Translations under genes and position numbers: made by a program | In this document: piece after piece, positions 34,160 through 45,429 of the stretch | Layout of the letters: every line of letters starts with the position of its first letter | How positions within the stretch are numbered: position 1 is the first letter of the stretch | Notes under the pieces: model-generated | The model's input: only the letters and a program-made list of their open reading frames with translations | Told to the model about the DNA's origin: nothing | Database searches by the model: none | Source: Fomitopsis serialis | Lineage: Eukaryota > Basidiomycota > Agaricomycetes > Polyporales > Fomitopsidaceae | Direction: 5' to 3' | DNA length: 64,000 nucleotides | Assembly: GCF_022376445.1 (NCBI RefSeq) | Contig: NW_025955000.1 | Coordinates: 243,181 to 307,180, forward strand

Positions 34160-37100
34160 CGAGGCGCACAGCGAGAAGCCCCGTCTAGGCGGGGAGCCAA
34201 ATCCGTCGCCAAGGAGGTGTCTGTACGGTATCAAGAACCGCGTGGGCCAGGGACACTCGGCTTGTGCGTTGTGAAGGATATTTCTGCGTTGGTCGGTTCA
34301 TCACGTATCCGCTGATGGGCCCTAGAATCAGCTCTATCAAAGGCTGACGACACGAGGATGTAATGCTAATCATCGCACAGGCTAACCCGTTTGAGCACCA
34401 ATAACGATATGAAACAGGCATTCGAGGTCCTGAACAAGCCCACAAGGAGACTCATGACCTACGATCCACGACCGGGCTGGGCGAGGTGTGCTGATATCGT
34501 TGGCTGAGGGCGGTGCAAATGGATGACAGATCTTCTCATTGCAGGGTCTCCTTGTTCTTAGCTCGTTTCCGATTACACACGAACTGTCAAATGCATTTAT
34601 CTGCGGCGAAGGATGAACGATGATCTCTCGCAGTGACTCGACGGGGTACGTACTCACACCTCCGACCGCCCACCACGTCGGATCAGATGAAGGCCATCCA
34701 AGCCGGCAGGGAGTTACTGGGCAAGTGGTAACTTGAATGAAGAGCCTCAGCTAGCGATTACCGCTTCACGGAGGTGTGTTTTGTGAATCCCAGTGCCATT
34801 CTCGGGGTCCAACGAGAGAGGAGAACATCAAGACTGGGATGAGCGTATGAGACAAGAGATGATTGACGTGTATAGGCGCTCGGAGATGCAGATTTGGCGC
34901 CACCGCCCCCGAGCTGAAGCAAATCCAACCCTCCTGCCTTATTCGGAACCACCACTGGCATATACGGCGCCCAGTGGCGTCGCAGAGTTTCAACAATCCT
35001 TGCACAATTTGCTCGTGTCAACGACTCGTGTGCTATATTGTTTCGTGAGTGTATTTATCCTTACGTCGAACTACACTGATGACAAGCTTAATACGTATAT
35101 ATTCCCCGGACATTAGCACCGCCATGAGAGCCAGATGGACCCGATCTGGACACGATGTGCTTGATCCTGCTCTCGTTGATGCTGATAGACTGAATACTTG
35201 GGCATATACAAGGCATACCTGGGCATATTTGGCAGGGCAAAGCGCTGTCTTCGTGGCGCGAGGATCCCCGGCGCACAATCGTCGTCCTCAACGCAGTCGT
35301 CGTACTCGTGGCTGGTTCGACACCAGGAATAGTTGTATGGTATCTTTACAGCATCCCCGGACGTTCTTGGTCCGACTCAGAATGAAATTGCAAGTACTTG
35401 GCACTCGGTGCCCGCGCTCGTTTTTTCCTATTCATAGTATGCAATGACTGATCCACCTCAGTCATAGGCGTGCCTCACACAGAATCCCGAGCAACCACTA
35501 TATCATGGCTATCTGTGCGCGGGTTCTCCTGTGCCTCGACTCGCCTTCGGCGGCCTCAGGAGCCCAGTCTACTCAATATCCAACACAAGACTGCAGCCCC
35601 GTATGCAGTCCCGCACAACTCCCTCAACCTCCGCGGTCAGTGTCCTCCAGGGACATGGTGTTCCAACACATGCATGCTTGTTTTCCATTTCTCGGATCCT
35701 TGTACGAATCAAAGCATTCAAACGCGGGTTTACGACAGCAAACGGTCTCACCTCCTGAGTCTCCCGAGTCGCTATCATCCTCTTTCGTGCTCTGCGGTAC
35801 CCAGGCGAGTCTTTGCCGGCCTCTGAAGCCCGTCTGCTAATACTCAATACACTACAGTCTTTGGCATCCCACCCGCATGACCCCATCCTCGTCCACGTCC
35901 GGTGTCATCAAGGGCCAGAAAGCTCGATCCTTTCTGCCCAGGCAATCCGCGCTCTCCCTCTTCACTCTGCGAGCTTCGGATCGAGGCACGCACACGCGTG
36001 CCTTCACGACAGCCTACCGACATTCCTCCAGGAAGGTCGGAGCTTCAAGTTCGGAGTCGGGGATAAGTAGGGCGCGGTTTCCGGTCCTTTTGCTTTTGTC
36101 TCTTGCTTGCTAGGACGACTCATGGGACTCTGAGGGCTATCGCTCCCCCTCTCTCTTTCTCGCTTTCCTTCCCCCGTGAGTGGTTTTTGGACGAGGTTAG
36201 TACTAATCCTCTGGCTTACGACTCGCTCTAGACACTCGACTCATGGTGTCATCGCCAACCTGCTCGTGCACGGCGAGTCTTGCATCATTCAAAGGTTTGC
36301 CTCACGGTGGTCGGAGACTGCAGTCCTACATGTCATCACCTGTCGAGTGCTGCTACCTCACTCTGGAGCCTGCAGGCGATGTCGACGACAACGAAGACAT
36401 CACCGCGAGCGCGGGCTACATTATCAGATGGTAAGCGCACATTGCGATGAACTCTGATCGGGGTATATCACAGCGTCGACTCGCGTCTTCGTACGTCTTC
36501 CGTTGGTCCAAGCCCTCCTTACCTCTCGAGGCATTCCAGCTGTTCTCTGACAACAGAATGTGTGATGTCATGCCTCACGTTCGCTCTGTGATCATACTAT
36601 ACATCGCTGACAAGGATTATGTTCGATGATTTACTCATCACCCCCCTCGCTACCTAACCAGAGCAGAGTTTGCATCGGCGCAGGACGACAGAATGACTCT
36701 AAACAGACGACAGGCCTGCCGGGGCGATGCAGAGATGCACGATCGAGTGATCGTATGGTCAGACGCACACTCGGAGTACGTATGGACCGCTCTCCCAGTG
36801 TGGTTGTCTGTGCACAGTGGCGGCCGACGCAAGCTCTTACTTCATACCGACAGGCATCCCCGAGCACGTTCCTCAGGCGCGAGGCGTTCGTCCGAGACCG
36901 ACTCCTTGCCCGGCAGCGGAGACAATCGACTGCGCCATTACAACCCCCACCCAAGGACTCCGTCCAGGCTGTCATACAGCATCCGTGTTGCGTCTCAGCC
37001 AAGTCAATCCCACCACACATCCGCGTAAGCACCGACAGCCCACATGTAGGGCGAGCGCTTGCGTGCGTCTGTGACCACAGCCCCCACTGAGGTACTGACA

Positions 37101-39290
37101 TTCGGCCTCCCCGTCGACGGTTCCCCGGTGCATGCCCGCCTCCCTGGACTCGGACTGGCCGGCGACTCGGCGAGGAATGTTGCCGCGGGTCGGAGTCGAG
37201 TGTCGATGCTGGCCCGCGGCAACACTGCTCGATCCCCGTGTCTTCCTGCGATCAGTCGTGGGTGGGGCGACGCGTCAGCCGCAGGTCGCGTCGCAAGCCG
37301 ATCATGGGTTCTTGTACCTATGCCCTCCCCTCGGCGGCGTAACACGGCGGAGCTGTCTCTTTTGTGAGGGGGAACCAGACACGTACAGTATCGCGAGGGT
37401 AGAACCTATCTACAGCCGAGCGGCCGGTTCCACATTGGTTGAGTGAGATGCTTCCGTGGTGGCCCAGTCGCCAGTCGCAGTCGGGGAGACACCCGTTCGC
37501 GAGTGGACGCATGAAATCACAAGTTCACACACAAGTCATCGGCATACACGTACGTATGTACGTGGTAGGACTCCGAGGCGGGCTGCGGCATCTGCATCAC
37601 GACCCAGGTGCGCAGACCCGTTCTCAGACCCAGCCCCGCCCGTGCGGTGCTTCGGGTCCGACAGACGACGCCCACCCACAGGCATACACACACCACGTAC
37701 GGGAACACCTCCGGACCCCTAGATGAGGCGCGTCTCGTATGTACGCCCCGGATTCAGAGTGCGGACTGATACGGCTGCCGCCGGCGCACTTGTCCTCCCG
37801 GGTATACGAAAGCGTAGAGCCTTCCCCGGCCCGACGACGCCGCGCGTGAGCTTGCGCGGTCTCGCTGCGAAGGGCGAGCCCGGGGAGGGAGCAAGTTATG
37901 TAGTGCGGTGCGCGGCAGGAGGCCGTGCTCGAGGGTGGCCGACGCCGGCTCTGGGGCGTCGCGGGCGGATGTCAATTTCAGTATAGGTGGGTGAGCGGGG
38001 AGCAAAAGCCGCGACGGCCGAGTCCCTCCGCCTTCGCGCCTTCAAGTTTCCTGTTGCTCGGTTGCCGACCTGCCGTCCGCGAGCGCGTGCATGCATCCGA
38101 GGCGAACATCGAAGCAACGTCGCAGGAGCGCAGCGGAGGGTCACCGCGCCCTCTCCAGTTCAGCCGCGGGGACCCGGGGAAGTCCACCAGCGTATCGCCC
38201 CCGGCGAGTGCCAGCCCGCCATAGCTGGGAGAAGGAGAAGGCCGGTCCTACGAGCCTGGAATATTCGCGGGTCAGTGGCGAGCTGGGGTCGTTCCTGGGC
38301 GTCCTGCAGATCCCCCAAGTAACCGAAGAGCGAGGCCGCAGTATGCACGAGTGCAGTCCCAGCCATTTCCGCGCCGTCTGACAGGGCTGACGGGAGAAAG
38401 AAAGCGGAGGTAGCGGTGCCAGTCTCGCACGTCGCTGCCTGAGCGTGTTCGACTTTGAATTTGAGGTCAGAGGCCTGCCGATTCAGAGGAGCGAGCATGC
38501 GACCGGCGCGTGCGCAGTCGCTGTGTGTCAGCAGCAGGCATGCCTGGTCGCGGGCACTAAAGACATCGCACTGAGACGTGCAGGTGCAAGTGATGCGGGC
38601 CCTGTGGAGTGAGCCTGCGAGTCGTTCTATCAACAGATCAGGGCGCCGTACCTCGTTCGACACTATTCTTATCGCACCGCGATCCCTCGACGCCCCGCCC
38701 AGGCAGGATTTTATTACAGGCTCCAGCGACCATGACAGTGGGAGGCTGAGAACGGGGTGAGGCGTTGGCGAGGGCCCGCCAGAGGATCGGGTTGAACGTT
38801 GCGAGAGCGAAGGAAGAGGTTGAAACAAGGTCCGCCGCACGAAGCGCGGTGCACAGAGTGATCCGAGCCGCCTGCTGCGACGCGCTTCTAGGCTTGTGCC
38901 GCTGCCCAGAGGACCAGCGGGCGCACCCCTTGGTGTGCGCGACGCGATAGCAGCTCGTAGAGGAGAGGGAGCGCGGCAAGTCCCCGTTGGAACATATAAG
39001 GATGTACGGCGGGAGGCCGCCGATCACCCTCGCGGCGCGCCAACCCCGACATCCCACCGACACGCGGCATCTGCCAGCGGCGGACCCGGCGCCCTCGCCT
39101 CGCGCTTCTTCTCGCACGCGCGAGCCCATGACGCCATGCCTGACCCGCACCTGCGCGCTCGCTGCCCTATCTCCGCCACGTGCATGCGATCGACTGCCCT
39201 CAAGAACGCGCGCGCATCCAGCCCCACTCCAGTGCGCTCCTCAGCCTGCTGCTGAGCTGCTCCCCTCCGTCCGACACGGCGCCCCCCGCG
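34160..39290. other. About 5 kb without a supported gene
   Basis: Open frames such as 35470-35840, 36631-37101 (both strands) and 38160-38840 (minus) occur, but none shows a signal peptide, domain or codon pattern I trust. Pyrimidine-rich stretches (for example 36140-36175) look like leader or promoter sequence. The last part is presumably the promoter of the glucanase. Confidence 0.4.
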
Positions 39291-42200
39291 ATGTCCTCTG
39301 AGTCCTCCGGCCTCGCGCCGCCCCCGCCCGTCACCGCCCCCGGCGACCGCGCCTCCCTCGGGCGCGCCGACTCCTTCGCCGACTCCGCCGCCGCAGGCCC
39401 CTACGTCCCCCCGAGCACCGCCGCCCTCGAGCCCTCCGTGCCCTCCACCCCCGTCGGCGCCTACGCCAGCCCCGCCGCCGCCGCCGCCGCAGAGACCAGC
39501 CCGTTCGTCCCCCAGAGCACGAACCCGGACCCGGACCCCGAGGCCGCGCATCGCAAGGAAGCGTCGACCGGCTCGAAGGAGGCGTTGGCGGGGGAGGCGC
39601 GCACGGCGGGCGCAGCGGCGCGCCCGTGGTACCACTATCGCCGGCCGTGGATCTGGCTCGTCGGCGGCCTCGCGCTCGCAGCGCTCGTCCTCGTCGTCGT
39701 CCTCCCCGTCTGGTTCGTCGCCGTCAAGCCGCACCGCGACGGCGCGAGCGGCGCTGCGGGCAAGGGTGGTGGAGGCGGCGTGGCCGGCGGCGCGGTGACG
39801 GGCGGGAACGGGAGCACGGTGACGATGGCGAACGGGAGCACGTTCACGTACACGAACAGCTTTGGTGGATATTGTGAGTAGCGTCGTTTCCCCGCGGTCG
39901 CCCTCCCCGCGCCATGTGCTGACCGCGCGCTCTCCACGCAGGGGTGTACGACCCCGCGGACCCGTTCAACAACTCCGCGCGGGCGAACGCGTGGACGCCG
40001 CCGCTGTCGGAGCCGTGGAACTTCAGCACGCACCGCATCAACGGCGTGAACCTCGGCGGGCTGTTCGTCCTCGAGCCGTTCATCACGCCCAAGTACTACC
40101 AGCAGTACGCCGCGGCGGGCGCGATCGACGAGTGGACGCTCGACACCGCGCTCCGCGCGCAGGCGAACATCACCGCGGTCATGCAGGCGCACTACGGCGC
40201 GTTCGTCACGGAGCAGGACATCGCTGAGATCGCCGGTGAGCAGTCTGCCTGCCTGTCTCTCGCACGTCGTGCGCGCGCGCTGGGGATGCTGACGGGCGTG
40301 GGGGTTCGTGCGTAGGTGCGGGCCTGACCTGGGTGCGGATGCCGATCCCGTTCTGGGCGATCGAGGCGTGGAGCGACGTGGGCGTTGCGGACGGGACGAC
40401 GGTCGCGGAGCCGTTCGTCGCGCGCATGTGCTGGAGCTACATCCTGCAGGTGTTCCAGTGGGCGCGCAAGTACGGCCTCCGTGTCAACCTCGACTTGCAC
40501 ACCATCCCTGGGAGCCAGAACGGTCGGTCTTCGTGATCCTTTCGCTGTATTCTACTGAGGCGCTGATCGCGGGGCGCAGGGTACAACCACTCGGGCAAGC
40601 TGGGCACGGTGAACTTTTTGAACGGGATGATGGGCATCGCGAATGCGGAGAGGGCGCTGGAGTATATACGTGTTATCGCGGAGTTTATCACCCAGGTGCG
40701 TGCTCTGCTGTGTCGCATCTCGTCGCGGACATTCACGAACTGCTCTGCAGCCGGAGTACCAGCCTGTCATCCCGATCTTTAGCATCGTGAACGAGGCGCT
40801 CCTGCAGACGATCACGCTGCCTGTGCTCACCACCTTGTGCGTCGCTGTGGATCCATCATCGCTGTCTCATGCTCACTCTGGACTGCACAGCTATCTGAAC
40901 GCACACTGGATGATCCGGAACATCACGGGCGTCGGCGAGGGCAGCGGGCCGTACATCGCGATCCACGACGGCTTCATGGGCACCGCGTACTGGGCGGGCT
41001 TCCTCGAGGGGAGCGACCGTGTTATCCTCGGTGCGTCGCGCTCTCTCGTGCCGGTCGGGAAGCGTTGCTGACGGACTGCTGCTGTGCTCTCCCCCTCACT
41101 GCTCTCCCCCTACCGGCAACTGCCGCTCTCCCGTGCCTGCTCCTCTCGTGTGCCCCTGACGCGCGACTGCCGCGACGCGCTCTTCGCCGCCCGCTCGCCG
41201 CCTGTCGACGCCCGGTCCGCTTGTGCCCGCCCCGATCCACGCGCCCCGCTTGACGTGTGCTCGTCGCTGCGGCCCCGCGATCGGGTTCTCCGCGCGCCTC
41301 GGACCACCACGCCTTCTGCTTCTGCGCTGTGCTGGACGATGACGTGCGCTGCGCCTGCTGCGACGTTCTGTCTCGCGGACGCCACCGCGGATCCGCTGCG
41401 CGTCGGTCCCGAACGACGCCCACCCTCGGCCCCGCCGACGCCTGCACCGCCTTCTCCCTTCTCTTCCGCCGCGTGGTCGTCGCCGCTGTGTTCCCTGCGC
41501 CTCCATGCGCACGTGGACGTCGACGCTGCATCCTGGCCCTCGTTTCTCGCGCGACGGGCGACAGACACGCACCCGTACTTCGCGTTCGACAATGAGCCGA
41601 ACAACGAGCCGGTGAACGTGACCGCGAACGGCACGGCGGACGCGTCCGTGTATGGCGGGCAGTGGCCCCAGATGGCGTGCAGCGCGTGGGGCCCGGGCAT
41701 GAACGCGAGGTGCGTCGCGCGCTCGCGCCTGTCTTCCTTTGCGGCGTGACGGCTTGCTGACGATTCTGTTTGGGGTTTCTGTGCGGGGCTGGACGTTGGG
41801 TGCAGTCGGAGCGCTTTCGGTGTGACCATTGCGGGCGAGTTCAGCAATGGGATCAATGACTGCGGGTTGTGGGTCCGCGGCGTCAACATCAGCGCGGCGT
41901 ACGTCGGGAACTGCGATTACTGGGCGAACTGGGAGTCGTGGAGCGACGAGACCAAGGCGGGTCTCAAGACGTACGCACTCGCGAGCATGGACGCCCTCGG
42001 CGACTGGTTCTTCTGGACGTGGAAGGTGCGTCGTGCCCGTTGAGTTTCCCGCAATCCGGCCGGCGACTGACGAGGACGCATCGTTATCATCGCAGATCGA
42101 CGCCTCGTCGACGAGCGGCACCGTCGAGTCCCCGCTCTGGTCGTACAAGCTCGGGCTCGAGCAGGGGTGGATGCCGACGGACCCGCGCGCGGCGAGCGGG

Positions 42201-42623
42201 ACGTGCGAGGCGCTCAAGGTCGCGCCGGCGCCGTGGAACCAGTCGTTCGCCGCGTACGCGACGGGCGGCGCGGGCGCGGGCGCGATCGCGGCGTCGTCCG
42301 TCGCGCAGTACGCCGCGTGGCCGCCGGCCTCGATCAACAACGTCCCCTCGGCGAGCATGCGCCTCCTCCCGCAGTACACCGCGACGGCGAGCGTCGTGAG
42401 TCTCCCCGCGGCGAGCACGTACTCCGCAGCGACGGTGAGCACGGGGAGCGGGTGGGCGGACGGGGGCGACGCGAGGGGCGCGCCGACGCCGATTGCGGGG
42501 TGTGCGTACCCGGATGCGTGGGACGCGGTGAACGCGGCGGTGCCGACGAGTGGGTGCGGCGCGGGCGGGGCGGCGGAGGTGAGGAGGGAGCTGGTGCGCC
42601 CGCTCGTGGTGACGAGCGTTTGA
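39291..42623 (+). CDS. Membrane-anchored exo-1,3-beta-glucanase (glycoside hydrolase family 5)
   Basis: This is a retaining glucosidase acting on beta-1,3-glucan, probably in cell-wall remodelling. Nine exons (39291-39873, 39942-40235, 40316-40522, 40580-40695, 40751-40836, 40891-41030, 41565-41709, 41806-42025, 42096-42623) agree in phase and give 772 residues. Residues 1-118 are a Ser/Pro/Ala-rich cytosolic tail. Residues 119-143 are one transmembrane helix, making a type II protein. A Gly-rich linker follows, then the GH5 domain from RINGVNLGGLFVLEPF. The acid/base Glu is in IFSIVNEAL and the nucleophile Glu in IAGEFSNG. VRMPIPFWAIE and HPYFAFD are further family signatures. The seventh exon is preceded by an unusually long intron of 534 bp. 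The C-terminal about 120 residues are Ala-rich and low in complexity. Confidence in family and topology is high. Confidence 0.93.
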
Positions 42624-44736
42624 GGCGTGGAGCCCGTGCGCGCTGATCGCTGGCTTGTTGGGCTGGCGGTGGGTGGATGGACGGGGGCCTCCCTGGACTC
42701 GCCGTGCTCTTGACCGGGACTGGGACTGGGACTGGCTTTGCTTATATAGATACGTAAGTACACATCCGCGGCCCGCTCGCCACGCTCCTCCCTGGCTTTC
42801 TCCACGCATCCCTATAGTGTGCTCGGGATCCGAGACGCCACGCCTCCTCCTCTTGCACCCGACACCCATGCCTACCCGTCCTACCTTACTGACGTGCGCA
42901 TTTATACCCGATCTACCCCGCGAGCACGAATCACACGCACCGCTTGCTTACCTCTGTACATGACGACTTCGACGATTCTTGCATGTGGCGCTTGCCGGCC
43001 ACCACACATCCGCGTCTACATCCACATCCACATCTACGCTCGTGTCCGTGTAGACGTTCCGCGTCCCTCGCTCTATCTCTCACCTCTCACCTCTCCTCTC
43101 GACGCTTGACTTACACTTCCCTTCCCTCTGTGCCCGCCTTAAGCTTGGGTTAGCTCTCTCTCAGTCTGCTCTGCCGCGCTCTCGTACGTACCGCACGCGT
43201 ACTTGGTCCTTCTTCACTGGCGAGTTCTGCCTGCGCCCCGGACCCCTATATACCTTTTTTACTCGCTGGATAGATGGAGACGGGTTTAGATTTGGATGCT
43301 TGCCTACTTATGTGCGATAGTTGGCACGACGCGTTTGTTGCGAGAGTTATGCGTACGTACTGATATACGAATGATGCGAAGACTCGGAGGAGACATTGTG
43401 GATCTGCCTTGGTCTCCTGAACACGTCGACCTGCATGCATGGACTGCGCATTGGCGGGCCCGCGACGGCCAGTGGACGGTGCGGACTCGCAGAAACCACT
43501 GTGCATGCATCGGCCTGACTCGGACGGTACGCATACTCGGCAATGCTTTTATACTATGACTGACAGCATACGATGACTTGCGTCAGACACAGTCCGGCGA
43601 GTCTAGGTGTCAACTGAAAACAGCCCAAGTAGGGAGCGTTGAAACGTTGAGGGTTGGACGTTGGACGTTGGACTCCAAGCCGGACGTCTGGACGTTTAAG
43701 GTTTGGACATCAATGTTTGAACGTTGTGAGCTTCCCTGGAAGAGTTTGAGAGTCTGAGGGTTACATTGTTCACGAATATAGCCAGAGCAATCACTGATCG
43801 ACCGGAGTGGCAGGCAGGACCATGACGGCACTGATAATATTATCGCTATCAGTGCCAGTGCGGGCCTGAGGCCTGAGGCCTGAAGTCATGAGTGCTGGGG
43901 CCACATCATGGTCACGGTGTTGTCTTTTGCATCTTCATTGCTGAGCGCTGAATGCACAGTATGCCCGATTGCCTTAACGATTGGCAGGAAGGTCACAGCT
44001 GCAGAAGATTTGGTCTAGTAGGGCCTGCAGTACCATGACGATTCCTCAGGATCGCACTCGCTAAGTACACTGCTCGATCTCGATCGACGAGTGCCAACTA
44101 GTAACCCGAGACACTACAGTGTCTACCGCCGTCTCAATAATATGCCCTTCAAGTTGGCACTGGCAGGACTGATCATGATCCGTCTCATCGGGTCAGTCAT
44201 TGCTCGACGGACGCCAGCATTAATATTATGTTTCTCTCATGATAAAGCACCACAGCACTCCGGGACGCCCGGATATCCGCAGAGCAGACCCCGGGGCATT
44301 ACAGCTTCAATGAAGCGGCCCGCGGGTCCGACACGGGATGCCACCGCGAGGAGACAGGCCGACTCGGAAACGCGACGGTTGTACTTACGAGTAGGCTACT
44401 ACATATTCTCCCTGTACTATCAACTAGTGCACTCCTTCAGCTTCAGCTTCATTCTTGAGCCGTCGAGACTTTGCAAGTTCCAAAGACATGACCGTTTAAA
44501 TACCAGTATCCAAGACCTAAGTTAGCTTCCAATGACCGGAACAGTACGCCCTTTGGCACCGTCATCCCTCCAGAACAACCTTGTCACATAGTATGACCGC
44601 TCCGTCATTCACTGACACTACAGTAATGATACACCGTACACGAGCTCTCGTACAGCGTTACATCAACATGGAACCGTGACAGCAACAGCAGCGGACTCTC
44701 CCAATCACCCACCGACGACTAGCTCGACTCACACCA
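42624..44736. other. Intergenic with several short tandem repeats, no gene
   Basis: It contains GGGACT repeated about three times near 42716-42735, GAGGCCT repeats near 43868-43885 and a GGACGTTGGA-type degenerate repeat at 43655-43740. The open frames are short and unrecognised. Confidence 0.5.
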
Positions 44737-45180
44737 TCACCCAGAGATCGCGATGCTGACCTGGTACTCCTTCTTCACCGGGTCCTCGTCGGTGTACACC
44801 ACATTGACCTCGGTTCCCTTGGAGCTCCTCTTTGTAGCCTTCGGGAGATGCGATTCTCGCGCGTTCACATAGATGCCGCTGCTGTCGTAGTACTGGGGCT
44901 CGATCTTCATCGCCGTGTCGCCCGGACCGAGGTCCATGACGAGGTCGCACCAGCGTACGTCGCTGTCGATCCCGAGCGGGACAAAGAACTCCTCGCCATT
45001 CTTGGGGTTTCGGAAGCGCAGCGCACCCGAGGTGCCGCTCCCGTTGATGGTCAACGTGCGGGTGTCGCTGGTGTTGGTCCAGATGCCCCCGTTGGCGTTG
45101 TACCACACGACTTGCTCGACGACCTCAAAAAGCGCATTGCGGTGCGTATTGAGGATAACAACGTGGATGTTGTAGGCCAT
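44737..45180 (-). CDS. Fungal fruit-body lectin family protein
   Basis: This is a single-exon coding region of 147 residues matching the fungal fruit-body lectin family, which are soluble cytosolic lectins with an actinoporin-like beta-sandwich. Recognisable features are the N-terminal MAYNIHVVILNTHRNALFEV, the central ANGGIWT and GSGTSGALRF, RWCDLV, and QYYDSSG near the carbohydrate-binding region. The length is what the family normally shows. No signal peptide is present, as expected for these non-classically located proteins. An upstream in-frame ATG at 45213 would add 11 residues but lies inside what looks like a 5'-UTR intron (45186-45247), so I prefer 45180. Members of this family bind Gal-GalNAc or GlcNAc-type glycans and are proposed to act in defence or storage in fruiting tissue; that role is inferred from the family. 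Confidence 0.92.
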   Translation of the reverse strand: MAYNIHVVILNTHRNALFEVVEQVVWYNANGGIWTNTSDTRTLTINGSGTSGALRFRNPKNGEEFFVPLGIDSDVRWCDLVMDLGPGDTAMKIEPQYYDSSGIYVNARESHLPKATKRSSKGTEVNVVYTDEDPVKKEYQVSIAISG

Positions 45181-45185
45181 CGTGA

Positions 45186-45247
45186 CTGTGGTGTGAAATA
45201 CGCTCAATACCATGGCGGGCTATGTGGGATTCCGGATTAGTGCTCAC
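45186..45247 (-). other. Probable 5'-UTR intron of the lectin gene
   Basis: On the minus strand it begins GTGAGC and ends CCACAG, with an ACTAAT branch-point-like sequence, and it sits 5 bases before the ATG. It is 62 bp, the usual size here. Confidence 0.55.
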
Positions 45248-45413
45248 CTGCTGTGTTGTTGGATTGAACTGCGATGAACAAATTGAGTGCGACAACCGAT
45301 TATGTAGCTGTGATGAGCTTGTGAGTTAGATAGTATGCACTGTGTTGACCTATACACTCACCGAGGAGACACGAGGGCTCTTCACTGGGGACCAACACCT
45401 CGTTGAGGCAGCA

Positions 45414-45420
45414 TTATATA
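45414..45420 (-). promoter_or_regulatory. TATA box of the lectin gene
   Basis: TATATAA on the minus strand, about 235 bp upstream of the ATG; the distance includes the 62-bp leader intron. Confidence 0.45.
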
Positions 45421-45429
45421 GGTTTCCTG

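Noticed and set aside
41096..42805. 569-codon minus-strand frame over the glucanase.
   Set aside because: It is antisense to supported GH5 exons and arises from high GC content in the third codon position.
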